DNA from: Flavobacteriales bacterium
GTDB lineage: Bacteria; Bacteroidota; Bacteroidia; Flavobacteriales_F; PHOS-HE28
NCBI GenBank assembly: GCA_016705545.1
Contig: JADIYA010000009.1
Location: forward strand, 124,001 to 188,000
Reading direction: 5' to 3'
Length of the DNA: 64,000 nucleotides
How positions within the stretch are numbered: position 1 is the stretch's first letter; each line of letters starts with the position of its first letter. The notes under the pieces were generated by a model, which saw nothing but the letters and a program-made list of their open reading frames with translations, had not been told where the DNA came from and did not search any database. Position numbers and translations under genes: made by a program. This document shows, piece by piece, positions 16,839-27,530 of this stretch.

Positions 16839-17024
16839 GCACCTGACGCCCCTCAACCGGTCACTGCGACCTCGGGAAATGAAACAGGAAGTGTTCAACC
16901 TCGCCAACTTTTCCACGTACAGACGGCCCGAATGAACTTGGCCGTTAGATTCGCAACCCTCTGCTTCGGCGCTGGATTGGAACCTCAGCGTCGGTATACG
17001 GGCAGATGGAACCTGCAAGGAAGA

Positions 17025-17657
17025 ATGAAGCTCAACTGGGCCTTGCTATTGCCGTTGCTCTGGCTGCTGCCAGCGGCTGCACCCGCCCCTGCCCCATCGG
17101 CTGGTCCCTCGGTGGATGAAGTTCGCGAGCTCTACACGGAGATCGGACTTGAAGGCTGCGTGGCTGAGAGCGCCTTCAGCAAGGGATTCAGCAGCGTAGC
17201 GCGAAGGGCGGCCCGGCCGAAGGTGCTGGCCATCGCCGACATGACCTTGCCCAGCACGGCCAAGCGCCTCTCGATCATCGACCTGGAGAAGAAGGAATTG
17301 CTGCTCACCACCTACGTGGCGCATGGACAGGGCTCGGGCGAACTGCTCTGCACCAGCTTCAGCAACCGTCACGGCTCACATGCCACCAGCAAAGGGTTGT
17401 ACCGCGTGGGCGCCGAGATCATCAGCCCCAAGCACGGCGCCGCGCTGCTGCTGCACGGCCTCGATGCCAACCTCAACTGCCAGGCACTCGCGCGTGAAGT
17501 AATCATGCACGGCGCCGATTACGTGAGCGAGGCCTTCATTGCCGAGCACGGACGGCTGGGCCGGAGCTGGGGATGCCCCGCCGTGAGCCGCACCGACATG
17601 CCGCGCATGATCGAATTGCTGGCCGACGGTGGATATCTGTACGTCCACGGCCGCTGA
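17025..17657 (+). CDS. murein L,D-transpeptidase catalytic domain family protein (YkuD_2-like)
   Basis: The ATG at 17025 follows an AAGGAAGA ribosome-binding-like stretch and gives 210 residues with a signal peptide (LNWALLLPLLWLLPAAA). The mature part has the features of the murein L,D-transpeptidase catalytic domain family: IDLEKKELLLTTYVAHGQGSG, HGSHATSKGLYRVG, LHGLDANLNCQA and the active-site block GRSWGCPAVS, with the catalytic Cys. It should act in the periplasm on peptidoglycan stem peptides. A classic L,D-transpeptidase follows 47 nt downstream, so two cell-wall enzymes of different families are paired. Confidence 0.87.
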   Translation: MKLNWALLLPLLWLLPAAAPAPAPSAGPSVDEVRELYTEIGLEGCVAESAFSKGFSSVARRAARPKVLAIADMTLPSTAKRLSIIDLEKKELLLTTYVAHGQGSGELLCTSFSNRHGSHATSKGLYRVGAEIISPKHGAALLLHGLDANLNCQALAREVIMHGADYVSEAFIAEHGRLGRSWGCPAVSRTDMPRMIELLADGGYLYVHGR

Positions 17658-17704
17658 AGCGCGCTGGCCCGGTCTTTTCCTTCGCGGCGGCATTCCTGCT
17701 GCAC

Positions 17705-19336
17705 ATGCGTTCACTTCCCGCCTTGGGCATCTTGGCCCTGCTTGCGTCCTGCGCCTCCCCCATCGCCGAACCCGACATCGCGGAGCAGGCGCAGGCCATC
17801 GAGGCCGTGTTCGAGACGCCAGCCGCCTACACGGTGCGGACACTGGACCCAGCGGCCATCAGCGACTTCATCGCGAAGCATCCGGAGCACCTTCCTGATT
17901 CCAACGGCATCGCGGGCTTCTACCAGCGGCGCGGATTCCAATTCGCTTGGTTCGTGAACGATTCGCTCTCGCAGAGCGCAGCCGCCTTCCACAACCTGGT
18001 GACCAGCGCCGATACGGTGTACCGCGAACTCGGCTACGTGCGCGCGCGCCTCGATGAACTGATGCTGCGCGGGAAGGTCAACGGCGATCACGACTGCGAC
18101 AGCTGCATGCAGCACATCGAGCTGGCCCTCACCGCGCAATTCTTCCGCTTCGCGGACAAGAAGTACGGCGGCACCGTGGGCAAGGACCTGCGCGAGCTCG
18201 ACTGGTTCATCCCGCGCCGCAAGAAGAACTTCGACCGGCTGCTGGACTCGCTCGTGGCCGGCCGCATGGACCTATCGCCAGTGGAGCCGCTGCACCCGCA
18301 GTATGCGCAGCTCAAGTCGCAGTTGAAACGGTACCACGACCTCTCCTCCGTGCAGTGGCCTACACTGAGCCTCGGTGATCGCCGCAAGCTCGAGCCCGGG
18401 AACGAGGATCCACTGGTGCCCGAACTGCGGCAACGGTTGATGCTGCTCGGAGACTTCATCGCCACAGGCGACAGCGTGCTGCTCTTCAGCCCGGATTACG
18501 ACAGCCTGCTCGTGGCCGCTGTGATGCGCTTCCAGGAGCGTCACGGCTTGCATCCCGATGGCGTGATCGGCAAGGGTGTGATCGCGCAGCTGAACATCTC
18601 ACCAGCGGACCGCGCGCGCACGATGCTCGTGAACATGGAGCGCCTGCGCTGGGTGCCCGAGCAGAACGCCCCCGACCTGCTGCTGGTGAACATCCCCGAG
18701 TTCCGCCTTTACGTGCATGAAGCCGACACCGTGGCGTGGAGCATGGTGGTGGTGGTGGGCGCCACGGCCACGCGTACCGTGATCTTCAGCGATTCGCTCA
18801 GCACCATCGTCTTCAGCCCCACCTGGACGCCACCGCCCAGCATCGTGCGCGGAGAGATCATGCCTGCCCTTGCCAAGGACCCGAACTACCTCAAGAAGAA
18901 AGGCATGGAGGTGATCGGCGGATCGGAGAAGAATCCGGTCATCCGACAGAATCCTGGCGCGAGCAATGCGTTGGGCCGCGTGAAATTCCTCTTCCCCAAC
19001 AGCTACAGCATCTACTTCCACGACACGCCCAGCAAGAGCTTCTTCGCCCGCGAGAGCCGCGCCTTCAGCCACGGCTGCATCCGCCTCGCCGAGCCGCAGC
19101 GCTTTGCCGAGTACCTGCTACGCGCCGATACGGCTTGGACCACGAAGAAGGTGAAGGAGGCCATGCACAGCGGCGAGGAGCAATATGTGCGGCTGAAGAA
19201 GAAACGCCCCGTGAGCATCGGCTACTTCACGGCCTGGGTGGATCGAAACGGCCTGTTGCACTTCCGCGACGATGTGTACGGCCACGATGCGCGGCTGGCG
19301 GAGGAGCTCTTCGCGCTGCCTGCATTGGAAATCTGA
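17705..19336 (+). CDS. L,D-transpeptidase, YcbB (LdtD)-like lipoprotein
   Basis: The 543-residue protein starts at the ATG before a lipoprotein signal (LGILALLASC). Upstream in-frame codons only shadow the preceding gene. A scaffold region (residues 40-240) is followed by a peptidoglycan-binding helix bundle (LLVAAVMRFQERHGLHPDGVIG, about residues 265-290) and a YkuD catalytic domain (about 320-500). The active site is His456-Gly-Cys458 in FSHGCIRLAEP. The layout matches YcbB-type enzymes, which make 3-3 crosslinks in peptidoglycan. Convergent with typA. Confidence 0.92.
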   Translation: MRSLPALGILALLASCASPIAEPDIAEQAQAIEAVFETPAAYTVRTLDPAAISDFIAKHPEHLPDSNGIAGFYQRRGFQFAWFVNDSLSQSAAAFHNLVTSADTVYRELGYVRARLDELMLRGKVNGDHDCDSCMQHIELALTAQFFRFADKKYGGTVGKDLRELDWFIPRRKKNFDRLLDSLVAGRMDLSPVEPLHPQYAQLKSQLKRYHDLSSVQWPTLSLGDRRKLEPGNEDPLVPELRQRLMLLGDFIATGDSVLLFSPDYDSLLVAAVMRFQERHGLHPDGVIGKGVIAQLNISPADRARTMLVNMERLRWVPEQNAPDLLLVNIPEFRLYVHEADTVAWSMVVVVGATATRTVIFSDSLSTIVFSPTWTPPPSIVRGEIMPALAKDPNYLKKKGMEVIGGSEKNPVIRQNPGASNALGRVKFLFPNSYSIYFHDTPSKSFFARESRAFSHGCIRLAEPQRFAEYLLRADTAWTTKKVKEAMHSGEEQYVRLKKKRPVSIGYFTAWVDRNGLLHFRDDVYGHDARLAEELFALPALEI

Positions 19337-19380
19337 TATCGCTTCAGGCTGTGGCCTGGAGCAACCGATCCGGGAACCGC

Positions 19381-21198
<1,818 letters not shown>

Positions 21199-21221
21199 GG
21201 GCGGGCCTGCGAAAAGGCGCG

Positions 21222-21229
21222 CGAAAGTA
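21222..21229 (-). promoter_or_regulatory. -7-like promoter box for typA
   Basis: Read on the minus strand the sequence is TACTTTCG, one mismatch from TAnnTTTG, 24 nt before the typA ATG. The match is short and not proof of a start site. Confidence 0.4.
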
Positions 21230-21333
21230 GGGCTTTGCGGCCTACAGGGAGTTCGCCGCAGCCTTCCGGCAACCTGTGCCCGGGTGTCTTGGCAGGAATT
21301 GGGAAAATCCCTCTTGCCCGTGCACGGGCAGGA

Positions 21334-22104
21334 TCAACGCTTGGCGGCCTCCGCCTTGAACTTGGCGATGGCGTTGCGGGTGAACTCCGAGAGCACCAGC
21401 CGCCCGCTGATCCTGGCGCGCTCGATCAGCAGGGCATCCCAATCCTCGGTACCCTTCCACATCACCTGTTTGATGTCGGCCATGGCTTCTGGGCTGTAGG
21501 CAGCGAGTTCCTTGGCGTGCGCTTCGATCCTGGCATCCAATGCCTCGACGTTATCAAAGACTTCCGCGTAGATGCCGTGCTGCTCGCACCATTGCGCACT
21601 GCGGCGTGTGGCGGGCGTGGCGCTGAGCAGGCCGAAATGACCAGCGCCCACTTTGCGCTCCACCGCGGGCCCGACCACGAATGGACCGATGCCCACGGCG
21701 AGCTCGCTGAGGCGCGCACTGGCACTGCTGTGCGCATAGGCGATGTCCACCGCGCAGGCGAGGCCCACACCGCCGCCCACGCAATGGCTGTGGATGCGGC
21801 CGATGACGAATACAGGCACGGTCCGTATGGCGTTGATCACTCGCGCGAAGCCGCTGAAGAAGTCCAGTCCACGTGCTTCATCTTCAATGGCCACCAGCTC
21901 ATCGAAGCTGGCGCCAGCGCAGAAGGCCTTGTCGCCGTCGCTCCGAAGGATGATGACGCGCGTTCCGGGATCCTTACCCGCCGTCGTGATCGCATCGGCG
22001 ATTCCGCGCAGGATGTGGCCGGGCAGACTGTTGCTCTTGGGGTGATGGAAGATGATGGTGGCGATGCCGCCCTCGGTGCTGGAATTGACATAGCCGTCGC
22101 TCAT
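21334..22104 (-). CDS. enoyl-CoA hydratase/isomerase family protein
   Basis: This 256-residue crotonase-fold protein has the oxyanion-hole segments of the family: DGDKAFCAGASFDELVAIED and HSHCVGGGVGLACAVDIAYA. Such enzymes hydrate or isomerise enoyl-CoA in fatty acid or aromatic degradation. I chose the ATG at 22104 (MSDGYVNSS), since the 16 upstream in-frame residues lack similarity and the TAGCTTCG promoter box at 22122-22129 lies within them. It is not adjacent to other beta-oxidation genes here; PaaI and a thiolase lie at 54.8-56.4 kb. The substrate cannot be told from sequence. Confidence 0.9.
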   Translation of the reverse strand: MSDGYVNSSTEGGIATIIFHHPKSNSLPGHILRGIADAITTAGKDPGTRVIILRSDGDKAFCAGASFDELVAIEDEARGLDFFSGFARVINAIRTVPVFVIGRIHSHCVGGGVGLACAVDIAYAHSSASARLSELAVGIGPFVVGPAVERKVGAGHFGLLSATPATRRSAQWCEQHGIYAEVFDNVEALDARIEAHAKELAAYSPEAMADIKQVMWKGTEDWDALLIERARISGRLVLSEFTRNAIAKFKAEAAKR

Positions 22105-22121
22105 GGGAATCAATTGCGGGC

Positions 22122-22129
22122 CGAAGCTA
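22122..22129 (-). promoter_or_regulatory. -7-like promoter box for the enoyl-CoA hydratase gene
   Basis: Minus-strand TAGCTTCG (one mismatch from TAnnTTTG) sits 17 nt upstream of the chosen ATG and supports the shorter start. Confidence 0.4.
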
Positions 22130-22250
22130 GATCGACTCACGGAAGATGGCATGACCGCGGCCGTCTTGGATCAGTGGGCACCCCTAACGAAAGTTCTATT
22201 GACTGATGGCGCGAGGTCCGGGACTTTCGCAACGCTCAATTCAGAAGACC

Positions 22251-23225
22251 ATGCGGACCCGCACCTATGCTCCCTGGAGGACCCTCATACGGTGGAGCGT
22301 ATCCATCACCTGCTGTGCGTTCTGTGGGTTTGTCAATGCGCAGAGCATCGAACGGAAGGCAGCGGTGGCGGCCGGCGGAAGCATCGATTCCGGCAATGCC
22401 TCTCTTGGCTGGTCATTGGGCCAGGCTGCGAGCGGCACCTATGCTGCGGATGAATTGATCACTGCTGGCGTGCAGCAGCCTGATGAGATCCGGCTCACGA
22501 TCAACATGCGCGCTTTGCTCGATGGCCCATACAGGGAAGCCTCTGAATTGATGGACGACGGGCTCCGAACCAGTGCACTGCTCCCATTGCATGAGCCTTT
22601 CACCGCGCTGGGATACACGCATTCCGGCGGCGGCGGCGAACAGCTTCATCCTTCCGCCCTTTCGGTTTCAGGGCCTGATGCCGTGGTCGATTGGGTGCTG
22701 ATCGAGTTGCGCGCACCCGATGGCGTGACCCTGATGGCCACGCGGTCGGCGGTGGTTCAGCGCGATGGCGATGTGGTGGGCATGGATGGCGAATCACCGG
22801 TAGAGCTGCCTGCGCTTCCGTCCGATTACCGCATCGCGATCCATCACCGGAACCACTTGCCGGTGCTCACCGCCAGCGTGATTCCGCTCGCACAGGGGCT
22901 CAACAGCATCGACTTCACCAATGGCAGCGCAGCCACCTATGGCAACGAGGCGCAACGCCTGCGCGGAAGCGTTCGCTTGCTCTGGGCTGGCGATGTGACC
23001 GGTGATGGCACCATCAAATACGTGGGCGAGGACAACGACCGCGATCCCATCCTGCAGGCCATCGGCGGAAGCGTGCCCACCAACACATCAAGCGGCTATG
23101 TGCCCGAGGACGTGAACCTGGATGGAGTGGTGAAATACGTGGGTGAGGACAACGACCGCGATCCCATCCTGCAGACCATCGGTGGCAGCGTGCCCACAAA
23201 CACCCGCACGCAGCAAGTCCCCTGA
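22251..23225 (+). CDS. secreted protein with two C-terminal dockerin-like Ca-binding repeats
   Basis: The 324-residue protein has a signal peptide (residues about 10-32, ending FVNAQS). A central domain of unknown function follows, with MRALLDGPY and LIELRAPDG segments. The C-terminus has two repeats: GDVTGDGTIKYVGEDNDRDP and EDVNLDGVVKYVGEDNDRDP, each ending in ILQxIGGSVPTNT. The pattern resembles the Dx(N/D)xDG calcium loops of dockerin type I, and similar paired repeats end surface proteins in related Flavobacteriales (from memory of the group). No T9SS sorting domain is visible. The MopE-like gene starts 11 nt downstream, so the two are probably cotranscribed. Confidence 0.78.
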   Translation: MRTRTYAPWRTLIRWSVSITCCAFCGFVNAQSIERKAAVAAGGSIDSGNASLGWSLGQAASGTYAADELITAGVQQPDEIRLTINMRALLDGPYREASELMDDGLRTSALLPLHEPFTALGYTHSGGGGEQLHPSALSVSGPDAVVDWVLIELRAPDGVTLMATRSAVVQRDGDVVGMDGESPVELPALPSDYRIAIHHRNHLPVLTASVIPLAQGLNSIDFTNGSAATYGNEAQRLRGSVRLLWAGDVTGDGTIKYVGEDNDRDPILQAIGGSVPTNTSSGYVPEDVNLDGVVKYVGEDNDRDPILQTIGGSVPTNTRTQQVP

Positions 23226-23236
23226 ACCATCCCGCC

Positions 23237-26047
23237 ATGAAACGCTTCCTCCACATCCTGTGCGCCGCGCTGATCAGTGCTGGCGCTTTCGCACAAGCAC
23301 CGCAAGGCTTCGACTTCCAAGGCGTGGCCCGGGATGCCGGGGGCCAAGTGCTCTCCTCACAGGCCATCGCCCTGCGGATCTCACTGCATGCGGAAGCGCC
23401 CGGAGGTCCGGTAGCCTATCAGGAAACCCACACGCTGACCACCAGCGCCTTCGGCCTATTCACCATCGCCGTGGGCGCAGGTACGCCAACGCAGGGAAGT
23501 TTCCCGGCCATCGCTTGGGGGGCCTCATCGCACTTCATACAAGTGGAGATGGATGCCTCGGGCGGTTCGTCATTCACTGACATGGGCACCACGCAATTGC
23601 TCAGCGTGCCTTATGCCTTGCATGCCCGTGCCGTCGATTGCTTCTCGGTCTCGCTGCTCGGCGATACGCTGAAGCAAGGGAACGGATGCTTCGTGATCAT
23701 CCCGGGCATCAGCGCGGCCAATGGTGGGTGCCTCGACCTGGACGGTGATGGCGTGTACGACCATATCGGATGCAGCGATCCATTGGATTGCGACGACAAC
23801 GACCCTACGGTGTTCCCCGGTGCTCCCGAGCTATGTGCCGACGGCAAGGACAACGATTGCGATGGCGCCATCGACAACAATTCGGATGTCAACGCTCATG
23901 CCACATGGCACCAGGATGCCGATGATGACAGTTACGGCGATGCTGCTGTGAGCCAGATAGCCTGCGCACAGCCAATCGGGTACGTCAGCAACAACGAGGA
24001 TTGCGACGACACTGATCCCGCGCGCTTCCCCGGCCAAGGATGCAGCACGGTCTGTTCCGCGGCGGATCAGGATTGGATCGACCAGAACCAGGAGACTTAC
24101 ATGAACTTCGTCGCAGGCGCCTTCCAAGGCTGCTTGCTCGACAATGGATTCAGCATCCCAGCAGCACGGGCATGCGCGGAGGCGGTACTGGAGGAAGCAC
24201 AGTTGGAAGGAAGCATCCCTGTGGGACAGCTCTGCCATTCCTGTGTGCTGGACCGCATGGAATGCCTGTTCAGCTCGTGCTTGAGCCAGTGTGTCGGTGG
24301 ATTCGGAAGCGCGGGTTGCGTCGAGTGCGTGCAGCTCAATTGCGACCCCGCCTACATCAACTGCCTCGGCCTTACCGATGCGGATGGTGATGGCTGGACC
24401 TCCGGCTCGGATTGCGATGACGCCAACCCGGATCGCTACCCCGGCGCACCCGAACAATGCGACGCCATCGATAACAACTGCGATGGTCAAGTGGATGAAG
24501 GCGCACAGAACACCTGGTACCCGGACATGGATGGCGATGGCTTCGGAGACATGAACGCCGGTGTGGAAGCCTGCGACGCCCCCGGGCCGGAGTTCACCAC
24601 GGATGGCCATGATTGCGATGACACCAACCCCAACGTGTTCCCGGCCCAAGGGTGCCCAGGCCTCGAGTGCGGCTTCTTCTACGGTGTTGACCAAGGCACT
24701 TGCGGTTCCGGCATATGCGAGAATGGAGTTTGCGTGCCGTGCGAGGACAATGACCAGGATGGGTTCACCAACTGCGACGGGGATTGCGACGACAACAATG
24801 CCGATGTGTTCCCTGGTGCGAACGAGCTCTGCGACGGCCTCGACAACGATTGCAACGGAACTGCGGATGAAGGCTTCACCTGGTACGAGGATTCCGATGG
24901 CGACGGATTCGGGACTACTTCGACCGGCACCTTCGATTGCATCCAGCCGCCCGGGTTCGTCTCCGTCTCGGGTGATTGCAATGATCAGGATATGAACATC
25001 TACCCGCTTGCTGGTCCGGGCATCGGATGCCCCTCGTGCTCCGCAGTTGATCAGCAATGGATCCAGGACAACTATCTGCAGCTTTGGAATGAGACCGGTA
25101 ATGCCATGACCTTGTGCGAGGGTCAAACAGGACCCGGTGCGTGGCAGTGCGTCCTCAGCTACCTCCAGGTCGTAACACCACTTGCGCCCAGCTGCTTGCA
25201 ATGCGCCGCCGAACGCGCCGTCTGCGCCATGAACAACTGCGGGCCACAATGCCTGCCCTGGCTGCTCGGTTCTAACGAGGTGGTTGCCGGCACCCCGCAA
25301 TGCATCGAGTGCATGATCGCGAGCGGATGCCATGGCGCCTTCGCCACCTGCGCTGGCATGGTGGATTTGGACAGCGATGGCGTCCAGAGCCCACAGGACT
25401 GCAATGACAACAATAACACCGTGTACCCCGGAGCGCCGGAACCCTGCGATGGGCTCGATAATGATTGCAACGGGGTGGTGGACGATAACGGCTGCCCGGA
25501 GGTCTGTGACGGCATCGACAATACGGGCAACGGCCTGATCGACGCAGACGACCCGAACCTGGTACTGGTGCCCTGCGAGAACCAGACCGGCGTGTGCGGC
25601 GGGGCCATGAAGCCTGCTTCAAGCTGCGTGAACGGCGTTTGGCTCGTATGCACGGAAGCAGACTATGCGAACGCTTCCGCATCCTACAACGCGGCCGGTG
25701 AATTGTGCGACGGCGTGGACAACGACTGCGATGGCATCGTCGACGAGGACCCGATCGATGGCCAAACCTGGTACCGCGACCTGGACCTCGATGGTTTCGG
25801 CAACCTGAACAGCACCACGCAGTCCTGCAACCAACCAGCCGGCTACGTGAGCAACAGTTCCGATTGCGATGACAGCAACGCCTCCATCAACCCGGCGGCA
25901 ACAGAGGCCTGCAACACCATTGACGATGATTGCGATGGGCTGGTGGATGAAGGCTTCAATACCCAGTCCGACCCATTGAACTGCGGCCAGTGCGGAATCA
26001 CCTGCCCGCCAGGCTTCAGTTGCGTGAACGGGCAGTGCACGGAGTAG
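23237..26047 (+). CDS. large secreted MopE-type metal-binding repeat protein with two Cys-rich modules
   Basis: The 936-residue protein has a signal peptide (MKRFLHILCAALISAGAFAQ). An N-terminal domain typical of Bacteroidota surface proteins follows (FDFQGVARDAGGQ; LLSVPYALHARA, residues 20-130). About eight MopE-like putative metal-binding units follow from residue 165 (pattern DxDGDG...DCDD...PGAPE.CDG.DNDCDG..DE). Two copies of a 108-residue Cys-rich module interrupt them at residues 269-376 and 598-705. The end (NCGQCGITCPPGFSCVNGQC) is a stigma-like Cys motif. There is no T9SS C-terminal domain. Calcium or copper binding is inferred from family knowledge. The gene is followed by a strong terminator. 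Confidence 0.86.
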   Translation: MKRFLHILCAALISAGAFAQAPQGFDFQGVARDAGGQVLSSQAIALRISLHAEAPGGPVAYQETHTLTTSAFGLFTIAVGAGTPTQGSFPAIAWGASSHFIQVEMDASGGSSFTDMGTTQLLSVPYALHARAVDCFSVSLLGDTLKQGNGCFVIIPGISAANGGCLDLDGDGVYDHIGCSDPLDCDDNDPTVFPGAPELCADGKDNDCDGAIDNNSDVNAHATWHQDADDDSYGDAAVSQIACAQPIGYVSNNEDCDDTDPARFPGQGCSTVCSAADQDWIDQNQETYMNFVAGAFQGCLLDNGFSIPAARACAEAVLEEAQLEGSIPVGQLCHSCVLDRMECLFSSCLSQCVGGFGSAGCVECVQLNCDPAYINCLGLTDADGDGWTSGSDCDDANPDRYPGAPEQCDAIDNNCDGQVDEGAQNTWYPDMDGDGFGDMNAGVEACDAPGPEFTTDGHDCDDTNPNVFPAQGCPGLECGFFYGVDQGTCGSGICENGVCVPCEDNDQDGFTNCDGDCDDNNADVFPGANELCDGLDNDCNGTADEGFTWYEDSDGDGFGTTSTGTFDCIQPPGFVSVSGDCNDQDMNIYPLAGPGIGCPSCSAVDQQWIQDNYLQLWNETGNAMTLCEGQTGPGAWQCVLSYLQVVTPLAPSCLQCAAERAVCAMNNCGPQCLPWLLGSNEVVAGTPQCIECMIASGCHGAFATCAGMVDLDSDGVQSPQDCNDNNNTVYPGAPEPCDGLDNDCNGVVDDNGCPEVCDGIDNTGNGLIDADDPNLVLVPCENQTGVCGGAMKPASSCVNGVWLVCTEADYANASASYNAAGELCDGVDNDCDGIVDEDPIDGQTWYRDLDLDGFGNLNSTTQSCNQPAGYVSNSSDCDDSNASINPAATEACNTIDDDCDGLVDEGFNTQSDPLNCGQCGITCPPGFSCVNGQCTE

Positions 26048-26068
26048 CGATCATCTCGAACGATAAGC

Positions 26069-26100
26069 AAAGCGCCTGAAGGTCTTCCTTCAGGCGCTTT
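26069..26100 (+). terminator. rho-independent terminator after the MopE-like gene
   Basis: AAAGCGCCTGAAGG (26069-26082), a TCTT loop and CCTTCAGGCGCTTT (26087-26100) form a perfect 14-bp stem ending in a T run, 22 nt after the stop codon. Confidence 0.9.
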
Positions 26101-26327
26101 GTCCATCTGCCCGCTCCCCGACCTGCATCGCCTTCTTGAGGCACCCAGTAATATCCGCACCGCACCATTTGAATCGTATTGGCATCCTGCACCGCGGAAA
26201 CCAGCCATGGAGTGCAGTCTTCATGCAAGCGCAGCCCATTTGTTGATGCAGGCGTTGGTAAGGACCGGATGTCGTGCGCGTAACGTCCGTGGCATGCGAT
26301 TTCCTTCGCGGCACGCGTTCCTCTTTC

Positions 26328-27524
26328 ATGCGCTCCCGATTCGCCATCATCCTCCTCCTCGCCGTTCTTGCGGCTGGAGGCGCGAACGCCCAGCTCCGTC
26401 CGGGCTTCGACCCCGCCGAGGCCCGCGACCTCAGCGCACTCTGCGCCACGCACACCTTCAAGGAACTCTATGGTGACGATGCCGAGATGATCCCCGACGG
26501 CTACCAGCGCGTGTACGAATCGCCGGTGATGGGCATGGACAACAAATTCCAGTTGTTCCGGAAAGGAGACGCTGCCGTGCTGGAGATCCGCGGCTCCACA
26601 TCGAGCGCGATCAGTTGGATGGAGAATATCCAAGCCGCCATGATCCCGGCCCAAGGCGTCATCCGCATCGATGGGCGCCCCTTCCCCTACCGCTTCGCCA
26701 GCGATACGGCGGCTTCGGTTCATGCCGGCTACGCTCTAGGCATCGCTTGCATCGCGAACGACGCGGTTGCGCGCATTCGCCAGCTCACCGAGAACGGCGT
26801 CCGCGACCTCATCATCACCGGCCACAGCCAGGGCGGAGCGCTCGCGCTGCTGCTGCGCGCCTACTTGCATCATCTGCCGTCATCGGCGACCGGTGCGACG
26901 CTGCGGATCAAGGCCTACGCCTTTGCGCACCCCATGGTGGGCAACCGTGCCTTCATGGATGAATTCACCGAAACGCACGCCAGCGGCCTTGGCTGCTTCA
27001 GCCTGGTGAATCCGGCGGACCCGGTGCCGCGGATGCCCTTGGCCTACGACGATGGCCGCTTGGTGAGCAGCGATCGCGTCTTCGCTGTGATCACCGGCCA
27101 GGAGCCGTTGGACCCGATGGGCCGCGTGCGTTCGGCGGCAATCAAGATGCTGCGCAGACCGATCACGGGGATCACCGCCTACCTGAGCGGTTCGGTAGAG
27201 AAGCGCATCGCCGGCTCCGTGGGCGAGGTGGAGCTGCCGCCGTACAGAAGCGAGATCAACTACGCACCGATGAAGGGCCGCATGGACCTGGAGCCATTCG
27301 CCTATCCCGTCTGCCTGAAGGATAGCAGCTGTTTGCGGAACGATTCGATCATGCGGGTGGAGCCCCGAGATGCCAATGGCCATTTCACCAATCCAGAGCT
27401 CTACCGCAAGGAGCCGACCTTTTATCAGCACAAGCCCTACAACTATCATGTGGCCGTGCTCAGGCGCTGGTTCCCGAAGGATTTCGAGGCGATCCGGATG
27501 AAGTGGCTGCCGGAGAATCTGTGA
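26328..27524 (+). CDS. secreted lipase, class 3 alpha/beta-hydrolase family
   Basis: The 398-residue protein begins with a signal peptide (FAIILLLAVLAAGGANAQ) when started at ATG 26328; an 18-residue upstream extension would bury the signal and was rejected. It has the nucleophile elbow Gly-His-Ser167-Gln-Gly-Gly in IITGHSQGGALALLLRAYL. The preceding FRKGDAAVLEIRGSTSSAISWMENI strand-loop carries the oxyanion region, and NPADPVPRMP contains a likely catalytic Asp. This fits Lipase_3 hydrolases that act on triglycerides or other esters. The location may be periplasmic or extracellular. A two-component regulator pair follows on the opposite strand. Confidence 0.86.
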   Translation: MRSRFAIILLLAVLAAGGANAQLRPGFDPAEARDLSALCATHTFKELYGDDAEMIPDGYQRVYESPVMGMDNKFQLFRKGDAAVLEIRGSTSSAISWMENIQAAMIPAQGVIRIDGRPFPYRFASDTAASVHAGYALGIACIANDAVARIRQLTENGVRDLIITGHSQGGALALLLRAYLHHLPSSATGATLRIKAYAFAHPMVGNRAFMDEFTETHASGLGCFSLVNPADPVPRMPLAYDDGRLVSSDRVFAVITGQEPLDPMGRVRSAAIKMLRRPITGITAYLSGSVEKRIAGSVGEVELPPYRSEINYAPMKGRMDLEPFAYPVCLKDSSCLRNDSIMRVEPRDANGHFTNPELYRKEPTFYQHKPYNYHVAVLRRWFPKDFEAIRMKWLPENL

Positions 27525-27530
27525 GCGCGA

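Noticed and set aside
23237..26047. T9SS sorting domain on the MopE-like protein
   Set aside because: The C-terminus is a Cys motif (NCGQCGITCPPGF) without the PNP/strand pattern seen in the deiminase and the giant gene.
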